Source: Saccoglossus kowalevskii (lineage: Eukaryota > Hemichordata > Enteropneusta > Harrimaniidae). Taken from it: DNA of 42,287 bases. The notes under the pieces were generated by a model. That model searched no databases. It saw only the letters and a program-made list of their open reading frames with translations, and had not been told where the DNA came from. The stretch is from NCBI RefSeq assembly GCF_000003605.2, contig NW_003157243.1, forward strand, positions 33,046 to 75,332, given 5' to 3'. Shown here piece by piece: positions 11,168-22,000 of this stretch. Every line of letters starts with the position of its first letter. Position 1 is the first letter of the stretch. The translations under genes and the position numbers were made by a program.

Positions 11168-13594
11168 ATGATTTACTTGTATTACATAATCGCCTTTATT
11201 TTGTATTCCCTACTTGGAGTAATTAATTTATTCAAGTAAAATAATAATGACCGTCACCAAATGTTTCGATTTTTAGAAATTTTCACTTGCAAAACAAGTA
11301 GGCTGCTATATGCCAGATTGATTGCCGCGATGAAATCTACTGCGAATAGCCCTTGTGCATGAACAAAGACTACGTGAACGATAGACATTTCACGTGCCTG
11401 TTCAAACTTACTCGGCAACTAACAAAGTTAGTAGAAACCCGAGACTGTGGGGCTGTGATGACTCGGCGAGAAATAATTACTCTTGTGTCGCGGTCACTTG
11501 CTTTCACTGACTGCTTCCACTTGAACCCGAAGGGAAGTTTTTGCCATTGTTTATTGTAATTTATATTTTACAACATGGGGGGCGCTACCGGACCATTCAG
11601 TCGCGAGGTTGGGCGAGCAAGATAAAAATTCGTCCCCTTTCAATGCTATTAATAAAACTTCAACCCTGCAAGATAATTTTGTTAATTCTGTTGACTTAAA
11701 AAAAATGAAACTAAAATGCATATTTTACCAAGTTGAATTTTGCATGTTTTGTTAGCAATGTTCATGCCACCATATCGTCTCATCTGCCAGTCAAGATTGG
11801 AAGAATTACAATCGGATGTCCAAAAATGAAATCTGTATCGCTGTGAAAATGCCAGTGAACGTAATAGTATTGGTGCTGCCCTGACTTGTTTATCAGTTCT
11901 GTTTCTCATCAGTAAATGTTTGAAAGCACGTTTCTACATCGTGGTGAAATGCTTTACAGGCTGATTTTCCGTAGGTGATAATGTTGTACGAATTGCACAT
12001 CGTGGAATTATATTACTGTCAGCTGCCCATATACCACATACTTGATATACGAGTCACGGATATTGTTTTAAAAACCACACTTGAAAACAATGTGAAGATG
12101 ATATTGTTTAAATACAAGCGTCACCCGTGGGAATCGGGACAACGCCCATGATGGGTGTCTGTACGAGCGATATGACAAACTATTCAATAGACAAGTTGGA
12201 CCCAACGCGATGTTTGGAATAATGTGATCCAAGATTTGGGCAACAATTGAAACTCGAGTTTCCAATTCCTTCTAAAGATGGATTATCACGTCTTCACATT
12301 CAACCATACTTGGTTGTCATGGAAACTACAACTACACGTGTTAAGAAGTGTTACAAATAGTATTAATCTGATTAATTTACATGGTGTATGCAGTTTTGTG
12401 ATTGATACACCTACCGAGTCTCGTCATTCGCTGGACTCATTTCGGTCATAACAAAATATTTTAGAAGTATAATTCATTCCTTTGAACACAATCCCCGTAT
12501 TATAGCCAAGAACATAAAGATCTTGAAAAATAATATTGATTAACAAGTTTAAATTCCATTACTACGCGGTGTCCCTAATTTAAATATTTCGATGATTGTA
12601 CGTTTTCACACTTATTCATAAAGCACTGGAATGCAATAAGTAGACAGACGGCCTACTTATTTGGCAGATTTGCAAATATCTGAAGCGCGAGCGGCAGGCA
12701 GCAATCCTTTCAGATGTACTGCGCCCCTATTTCTGCTGTGCTTGAAATTGACAATGTAATTGTCCTTCCTGTGAGGTGGCAGAACTCTTTGATAGGTTTG
12801 GTATGTCTACATGTAGCGTTTTACATGTTGCCTGTACGCGAGAATTAAACTGTTAATAACAGTGACGTGAAGTTCATGACCGTGACATTGTCGATAGGAA
12901 ATTGACAATTAAGAACAGTATGAAAACGTATCGCGGCAAGTGTCGGGCAGGTGGTGATATAAGAGGTAACGTCACACATTTAGGGTAAGAAGGGACGTTC
13001 AAAAGGTGTCGTGTATCTTCAAGTTGTTGCTCGCCACTTGTTACCTATAATGCATGTCTGTCCCATATTTAGCACATGTCCTGCGTTGTCAAAGGAGTCA
13101 AAGTATTTTTATTTATTGCCATAAAATTGTAATTTAGTCGGCTTCATTGCTGCCTATTTTGATTTTAAAACTAGACAAATCACGCCTTCAAAATTTGAGA
13201 ACTTAATTCATTTTTTTTCTATGTTTAAATCAACCCTGATATTCCAGTTGTTACATTACTTTCTATGTGAGTTCTGAAGAGGCTACAGCATATGATACAA
13301 ACGGGCGCAAAGTACAGAAGCAAAAGTACACGTTAAATTGGTGCTCCAGTTATCTTAACGCCCACATATGTAAACGACAATACAATATAGTAAAGTAAAA
13401 TTTTTAGTTGAAAATTACGAGTTGAAATGACAGTCAAATTAACTGGAGGCATCACAAGGAGCGAAAATATGTTCTTTTCACTGAAATAGTTGAAAATATT
13501 TTAAAGTAATGCGTAATTTAATTTATGATCCATCATATTTGTAGTGTACGTGATTGGCAATGATTAATAAACACTTGGGCAGTTTCCAGCCGGT
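11168..13594. other. Intergenic sequence, nothing recognised
   Basis: Short open frames here lack domains, codon structure and convincing splice contexts. No RNA gene or transposon end was recognised. Confidence 0.4.
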
Positions 13595-13596
13595 CC

Positions 13597-13618
13597 TTTT
13601 TTTTTTTTTTTTTTTTTT
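13597..13618. repeat. Poly-T tract
   Basis: An uninterrupted run of more than 20 T follows a GGTCC context. It could be the reverse of a retroposon A-tail on the minus strand, but no body was recognised next to it. Confidence 0.6.
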
Positions 13619-13619
13619 G

Positions 13620-15590
13620 TAACTGCAAATTAACATCACTATTTTTTATAATTAGACAGTCCGAATTAAAGAAACTTCAGACACCGCAGCTGCCCACATA
13701 CCAAGGCACGACACATTGTGAATCAAATGCAAGTACTTATGCCCAATACGAGGTACACGCCTATACATCAATGACTGGCTCCTTCACCACAAAAGACCTG
13801 TCGAAAAAATTACTAGTAAACTCGTCCATTTAGGGTTAGGAATGTGGTATCAAGTCGGAGGGGCGTAAAACTGTCGGCCCGTGTCCTTTCCCTGTGCTCA
13901 GTACACGTACCATATTTCAAATTGTTGCGGATTACGACGAAATGTATGGAACTTTCCCTCATACCAAACTTTCAATTGTGTCATTTGAGTGTTGCGCAAT
14001 AAATAAATACTTTCAGGTTGTTGAAAGTAAGCCTTTACTTCCCCATTTTGAAGACCTCTTCAAGACAATGGCAGATGAAAACCAAAACCTGTTTTTACGT
14101 GACAGTTGCATCACGCAGCTCCATGATAAATTGAAATTTCAGGCACAATGTTTCAACTTGTTAATATTGAGTGTATAATGTTTTCTCTAACCCAGAGTTG
14201 GAATCCAATGCATACTACCAATCAAAATATTTCACATGTATCAGATAATCGAACCCGTATGCATTCTAATCAATTATATTTTACCAGTGCGACAATGACA
14301 TACACAACCATATTAAGCGTACTCATTTGAATAATTCAAGCCATCCTCTCCATCAACCAATCTGGTACTCAGGTTGCCAATTTTTGACAATATTAAAGGG
14401 TCGGCAAAAAGTATTTTCGTATGCTGTGATCAATTGTTTTTTCGTAATACTGTAATTTAAATAAATAAAAAAAACGGAATTTCGTAGACATGCACAAGGT
14501 GTAAAATTTTAATCTTCCGTAATTCGTACAATGATCTAATTTCTTTAAGTGTATAAAGTATTTTTCACATTCAATGTCGTAATTCTTACAAAATTACAAA
14601 TTTCTCTTTTTGACGCCCGGGGGCATGCGCAAATCTCCCGGGTGAGGTCGTTGCACATGTGCAGTGAAGTTCTTGTTTATTTCCGCGGTTTAGTGGATTC
14701 TCGTAAATAATGTGAATTTTTCATTGAAAACAAAGGTTCTGCTGTTGGTGTATCGACGTCAGAGGGCTAAGTTGCTACGTATATCTCTAATGTAGGGAGT
14801 TTCGCCTACGGATTTTTTGAATACGCACGTTTTTTATCTTGATTGAATCCTTGCAGTTCTATATTTAAATTATTTATTTTATTCATATTAATATTTGCCA
14901 ATAACTTGTACGTCGGAAGTAAAGTGTATTTGAATTTAATTTGCAGAGGTGATCAATATTATATTTATCAGTATTTTATATTAAATAAAAATAAATACAC
15001 CGTGCTTGCAAAGTGTGCAATAAGTTATTATTAGATGAATGTAAATACGCCGTACTTGTAAGGTGCGAGTTATTGGTAAATAAATATAAATGAGTGTATG
15101 AGTAAAACCACATGTAAATGCATAAAATACGCTATTATACAAGTAATTATAATTAAAATCAATAATTAAATACAAGTATATATCCGCATTATTCAATGTG
15201 TGATATTGTTTGACTCTCGATTCTTAAAACACAAATTATCAAATACATTAAAAACCGTAAAGTGTAAAAAGTGTTTTTTACTGCAAATGGAACTTTCATT
15301 TTATTTTTTGTAAAAACGTAAAATTCCTTTTTGGTGTGTGGAGAATACAATGAGCTAGTCTTGTGTAGATAATTGAGTTTGTAAACAGCTGTTCTGTGTG
15401 TGTTACCAGTATTCGCATATGATTCATACCAAACACATTTATCTCTGCAAAGGGAACAAGGAATCTTGGATTTTCGATTCTGTACGACCATATCTACTGT
15501 CATGTTATGCGATTGAACCCCTAGGAAAACACAGATCCAATAGATTTAAATATATAAAAATAGGTTTTCCGAAGAATAAAAGATTGAATA
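13620..15590. other. Intergenic, AT-rich; small CpG patch near 14.6 kb
   Basis: A GC-rich, CpG-containing patch at about 14610-14700 has two CCCGGG sites and might be a promoter, though no gene start was recognised beside it. Two diverged copies of a roughly 55-base unit (both with CCGTRCTTG) lie at about 14990-15090. An open frame at 15398-15628 has no known domain and its reality is doubtful. Confidence 0.35.
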
Positions 15591-15626
15591 TCAGAACCAT
15601 TCAACAACTAAGGATCGAGATATATT

Positions 15627-15644
15627 AATAAACAAACGTTTATT
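15627..15644. terminator. Palindromic pair of AATAAA polyadenylation signals
   Basis: AATAAAC and its inverse GTTTATT face each other across four bases. On the minus strand, AATAAA at 15644-15639 is the first canonical poly(A) hexamer behind the stop of the DED gene (15972), giving a 3' UTR of roughly 330-350 bases. On the plus strand the same hairpin supplies AATAAA for anything transcribed from the left. Confidence 0.45.
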
Positions 15645-15971
15645 GACTACATACAAAATATAATATATAGTGCCATCTTCTGAACTTTTTAAAAAAAAAA
15701 TACCACTAAACATTAAACAAAACTTTGTTTTGAACTGGATTACAAATTTTCATGTGGAAGCGAAATTATTATTCATTGACATTATTTTCAGGCAATGTTA
15801 CATACATCATTTTACAGTCATTAGCAATTTCGACTACCAATAATAATAAACAATGAAATGAAACAGCTAAAATTGAGTACAAAATGTTTAAGCAGTCCCA
15901 TCGTGGTAAATTCTTTATCAATATGAAGTACATAATCTCTTGTTTCAAAGTTTGGAGAACAAGGCTTCACG

Positions 15972-16069
15972 CTATTCACGCCAACTAACAGGTTGTAATT
16001 CTTTTATACAGTCTGCATTGGGTGTCACACGTCCAGGTTGTGTTGCCACTGGTAAATATACATTTTTTG
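15972..16069 (-). CDS. C-terminal exon of the DED/TRADD-N gene
   Basis: A TTTTTTCATAG acceptor is followed by an open frame in exactly the phase required by the donor at 18123. It encodes 31 residues with a Pro/Gly-containing start (YLPVATQPGRVTPNADC) and ends WRE-TAG at 15972. It is too short for domain evidence. Support is the splice context, matching phase, and peptide-like composition in otherwise AT-rich DNA. Confidence 0.55.
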
Positions 16070-19000
16070 CTATGAAAAAAATAAATACAAGTGGTTAATG
16101 TTCTCAATAACACAAATAAACTGTCTATGTTATGCTTCCAGATAGCATTTATTAGTTTATTAGTAGTGAATGTACACAAACTATGTTTTTGAACAATTCA
16201 ATAATTTCATTCACATGCCACTGTAACTGTAGATAAAAAACAATCGGGTACAAATATCTAAATCAGCATAAAATACCATTAGCGATTGTATAACATGTTA
16301 CAAGTTTTTCCACCAGAAATCAGAATATATATATATAATAATATATATAACAATAATATATATAATAAAATATGCCACTCTATTCTATTGAACTTGAGTC
16401 TTAAACAATGGGTAAGTTTGGTATCCTCTGCTGTCCCTGAGCTCCAGTAAGATGTTGTATCATATTATCATTCATTTTCATCAACATTTTTCTCTATTTG
16501 ATTAACTAATCATGACCAGTAAATCCAACAGATTTAGTTGTAAAAATGATTAAATTGTGTGTATAGGTAGATATTTTAATTCATAAATACATATATTCAG
16601 AATAAAACCAATAATTGCTAAAATTTTAACTTCCTACATGTATATATATTAGATGATGACACGGAAATAGTAGCAGTTGTCAATATAAATGGTAAAATAA
16701 GTGTCAAAGAAAAATAGTTCATTACATATTCAATAAAGGCTATGCATAATAAATACACATGTTGTACTGATGTTGACATCTAAGGTTGAATATAACAAGC
16801 TACATGTGTACCGGGATGTACAATAATATTTCCCTTATAAATATTTAAAGTTGTCCAATTTTATGATTTCAACAAGTCATTGAAAATAACACAGTCCCTG
16901 TTAAAGTTCTCTTTGTGCTCGTCACATTAAAGCGGAGGGGTTGTCGCGAGCGTGTCCTTGAAACTTGAGTTCCAAGTCGCGTATACAACAGATTGTTTAT
17001 TTACATCAAAACATGTGTTCCATGTAGTAGTAATATGGCCAAAAATAAAAACAGCCGTTATTCTGCCATCTTTGATCTGATTATGAAACACACTGATATG
17101 TATGATGTATGTGCCAAATACGAATGAAAATGGTACATAAATTGTGGAAATATAGTAGTAACACCAACAAGTCAAATGGCTGTCAATCGGCCATCCTTGA
17201 CCAGATTTTGAAACAAATTGTCATGGACATGCATTCTAACATGTATAAAGTACATGTATGTGCCAAATTTGAATGAAAAATGACAGAGCATGTCCAAGAT
17301 ACCACAAAAAAACAAAACAAGATGCCTGCCAGTCGACCATCTTTGATCCAATTGCGAAATAAATTGTCATGGACATGTATCCATGTATGTATAATCTATG
17401 TACCAAGTTTGAATGACAACTGACAAAGCATTTTCAAAAAACAAGATGGCTGCCAGTCGGCCATTTTGAATCGAATCGCTAAACAACTGCATGTGCATAT
17501 GTCCCACATAAGGTACTAGGCACATGCAAAGAATGAACGGAATCGGTCCACAGGATTCTGACACAGACTGACGCGTGGACGGACACACGGACGGACGGAC
17601 AGACTAAGAAATTCACGGACGATCGGGGACATGTATCCTAACATGTATGATCTATGTACAAAATTTGAATGAAAACTGACAAATCATGTCTAAAATTGCA
17701 ACATTTTCAAAAAACAAGATGGCTGCCAGTTGGCCATCTTGGATCCAATTGTAAAATAAATCGTCATGGACATGTATCCTAACATGTATAATCTATGTAC
17801 CAAGTTTGAATGAAAACTGAAAAAGCATGTCCAAAATACAACATTTTCAAAAAACAAGATGGCTGCCAGTCGTCCATTTTGAATCGAATCGCTAAACCAC
17901 TCCATGTGCATATGTCCCACATAAAGTACTAGGCACATGCGAAGAATGAACGGAATCGGTCTAAGGGATTCTGGAATATGACTTTGAACGGACGCACGGA
18001 CGGATGGAGACCGAATTATAAGTCCCCGTTTTCTGACTTAGTCCGAACGGGGACTAAAATAGTGATCAAACTAGGTTTTATGTTTGCTTGCTCCCCTTGA
18101 TCAGATAACAAACTTGTACTTACTAGATACATATTCCATCGCCTTCAGGAACTCCTCCTCATTTATGTGAACACCTATCGTAATTTCTGGAACACCGAGC
18201 GTCGAAAGCAGACGAGGTGTGACTAGAACTTTCTGCAGTATATCTCGTAGTGTGCCATCGGTATATCTTTTCCACAATAGTTGTAACCCTTCCCGGTGGC
18301 TGCTTGAAAAGACCAGTCTAATACAGGCTTGTTCCACTCTTGCTAGCACCAGTCCGGCAGCATAGCATAGCTGGCTCAATGCTTGTTGACTTTCACGCCA
18401 CTCCTGTATGCTTGTATGCTTAGGATCCGAGAATTCCATATCCATGTGGATGCTTCTCAGAAAACGATTGTCTTGAGTACGTGTTGCCATTATTGAGGCA
18501 TTTATCCCAAGCTCTCCTGAAGATAATAATAAAGTACAAACTCAACAATATCGGTAAATGAATTTTCTCAACCACTTTCTTTGATGTGCACTAGACTGGT
18601 AATAAAAGTAATGCAACAACAATAAGGACAAGCTATACAGCATGTATAGAATTTGTCTAGCACTAAATAACCGATATAACGCCATTTTGATTTGAATCAT
18701 GAAACATAATGTACTACTGCTGTGATATCAGACATTAATTAACCCATTTCTCCACTAAAATGTTACTGGACAGTGTAGCATTCTACTCAAACCGGGCCAC
18801 CACAAGAAAGCTTAGAAAGAACTTCCATATGCTGAGAGTATTTTAATATGTCTTAAAAGACATATTACAAATTGATTAGCCTTCCAAACAAGAAACTTGG
18901 CAATTAATATTTGTCTGATATCTGAGATGTACAACGTGAAAACTATTTGATTCCGTTATTTAATTAAATTACAGAAATACAAAATACAGAAAAGACGTAA

Positions 19001-22000
19001 ACATTGGTCATTTTCAGTCTTATTTATTCCTGAGCACCTCTACTACAAATTCAATTTAAATCAGATTTTTTGAGATACCAGGAATTGAATACTAATAATT
19101 AGATATGCAGGTTTTTCATTATTAAACTGATCACGTCTGCGGATTACCCTAGAGCATCTCTGAACCAAACTTCAATGAAATGTGATGATTATGCACATTG
19201 GGCAAATTCAGCAGTTAGCGTGCTTGAATTTCTATCTAAAACTAATGCATTGTTCCCAGGGACTTATATATCAAGCCTTATTGAAATGCAATTATTATGC
19301 AAACTAATTAGGTCAGTGTTATATTCCAGGGCACGTGTGCCAAGTTTTATTATAATGTGATGACTAATTCTTATTACAAATCGATAGAAAGCCGAAAAGT
19401 ATTATTATTGCAAATTAGGGAATTATTATGGATGTATATAAGTGGATTTAGGCCAGACTTTTTGTATTCCTTGTTTCTCGAGTTTTTATAAGGCAATTTT
19501 TTTGACGAGGGCGAAAAAAAAATAAAATTAATTCTTTTTTTCCATTAGATTTGTGTGATTCTCAAAAGAATTGTAAACGAGATCGGAGAGAAGAAATGAA
19601 ATAAAATTTTACTCCATGTATAACCTTGCTTCTCATCTGCACAAGACTTCGGTACTTTGATCATGATACTCGAAAATGCAAATTGGATTTGGTATGAGGC
19701 AGGCGGTGAAAAAATTAAGATAAAAATAATATTTTTTAGCAATTTTTTGCGCTTACAAGTGAGAAATTACGCTGAAATAAAATTTTATTTTTATTTCATT
19801 TTCTGCTCTTGTTCATTCGGCGGGTTCGCGAAACAAGATCTGCACAAAATTACAGACTATCAATGTACAAAATTTCATTGAAATGTGATTAGAACTTGAG
19901 ACATTAATGGAAAAGCTGAATTATGAATTATTCGGCAAATTCGGTAATATGCACACATTTTAAACAGGTTTGTTCATAGTCTTAAAGCAACCATTTACCA
20001 CATTTCTTTGAAATGCAGTACAGTAGAACGTCGATTATCCGAACTGTTGGGGGGACATGCTTTTTGCTCGGTTATGCAAACAGTTCGGATATGCGATCTT
20101 GTGTGGGCGTGCTCAAGTTTACAGGCTCACCACACACAAATTCTAACGCACATGACTGTAATGAAATCAAACAATAATACGTGTAGAGTGCGTCATTAAA
20201 AACATTTTTATTTAATCAGTAATACATTGTAATAAAAATGTTGCATGCTGGAATGTTAAAAAGTGTTTCAAAATGTCCGTAAAATGTAGCGATAATAAAG
20301 TTCTTGGGAAAACCAAGTCCCGGAACCAAGTGAAGACGGATTTCTCTGAATGATCGTCATAGGCTGTTTTCGTTATCTTTCGTTTCAGTCCTGCACTTGA
20401 ATCCATTTTACTGAAAAAATCCAGCAGCTTTTGTTTTGCCTTGATATCGGATATCATCGATTTACCAACACCATACTCGGTAGATAGATTGCTTGCGGTT
20501 TCGCCACGTTCTAGTCGATTTATAATTGACAACTTTGCGTCCAAATCAAGTACACAGCGTTTGCATTTCACTGGGGGTAGCCACGCCAACGCTAGATAAA
20601 AGACGCTGATAAAGTAAACAGGTGAAAGGTCGCTTCGTATAGATCGGCTAGCGGCTCGATGTTACCAGATTGCTCTGGGATTTTCGAATGGTAAACTGCT
20701 ACAAGATGTCCCGATTTTATTGGATTCAGCAAAGTTTTTAACACCTAGAACGATTGACATAATAAATTGTTGGCTACTGTGATCATCGGACGTAAACACT
20801 TCGACGCTGTGAACCATCAAACGGCCCGCCGACTGTGGTCATTGGTTGCCGTTGTCTGCTGATAAACCATCAAAGAGGCACACCAAAGGGTTGTCGTTTC
20901 GCCTCTCTTTTTCACTGCACTATTAAACTGGCGTCGCTTCTGTGGCAAGACATCCCAGAAGTTATTTTCTTTCTTTTTTTATTCCGAAGAGGATGTGACT
21001 TCTCATACTGGACATTAAAATTAAAAATCGGAAAAAACATGGGATCGGCTCATAGCCACGTTTCTTTGACNNNNNNNNNNNNNNNNNNNNNNNNNNNNNN
21101 NNNNNNNNNNNNNNNNNNNNNNNNNNNNNNNNNNNNNNNNNNNNNNNNNNNNNNNNNNNNNNNNNNNNNNNNNNNNNNNNNNNNNNNNNNNNNNNNNNNN
21201 NNNNNNNNNNNNNNNNNNNNNNNNNNNNNNNNNNNNNNNNNNNNNNNNNNNNNNNNNNNNNNNNNNNNNNNNNNNNNNNNNNNNNNNNNNNNNNNNNNNN
21301 NNNNNNNNNNNNNNNNNNNNNNNNNNNNNNNNNNNNNNNNNNNNNNNNNNNNNNNNNNNNNNNNNNNNNNNNNNNNNNNNNNNNNNNNNNNNNNNNNNNN
21401 NNNNNNNNNNNNNNNNNNNNNNNNNNNNNNNNNNNNNNNNNNNNNNNNNNNNNNNNNNNNNNNNNNNNNNNNNNNNNNNNNNNNNNNNNNNNNNNNNNNN
21501 NNNNNNNNNNNNNNNNNNNNNNNNNNNNNNNNNNNNNNNNNNNNNNNNNNNNNNNNNNNNNNNNNNNNNNNNNNNNNNNNNNNNNNNNNNNNNNNNNNNN
21601 NNNNNNNNNNNNNNNNNNNNNNNNNNNNNNNNNNNNNNNNNNNNNNNNNNNNNNNNNNNNNNNNNNNNNNNNNNNNNNNNNNNNNNNNNNNNNNNNNNNN
21701 NNNNNNNNNNNNNNNNNNNNNNNNNNNNNNNNNNNNNNNNNNNNNNNNNNNNNNNNNNNNNNNNNNNNNNNNNNNNNNNNNNNNNNNNNATTTGATGAAG
21801 TTTGTGTTTTTAGGACATTTTTTATTTACAGTGGAACACTGGTGTGGCGTAATAGGCTTGTCTGAATTTAGGAAATTATTGGATACTGTAATTCGTTTCA
21901 TTGTTTGCGCAGACACTGTAAACAATGAACGTACACGTGAAAGACGTCGGATTACATATTGATAACAGCTTTATTGAAAGTGTTGCACCAGGAAATCACA

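Noticed and set aside
15398-15628. Plus-strand open frame with peptide-like C-terminus before an AATAAA
   Set aside because: No domain, no clear upstream exon, and AT-driven composition. Kept only as part of the poly(A) observation.
20835-21962. Long open frames across the N gap on both strands
   Set aside because: They stay open only because N codons are not stops.
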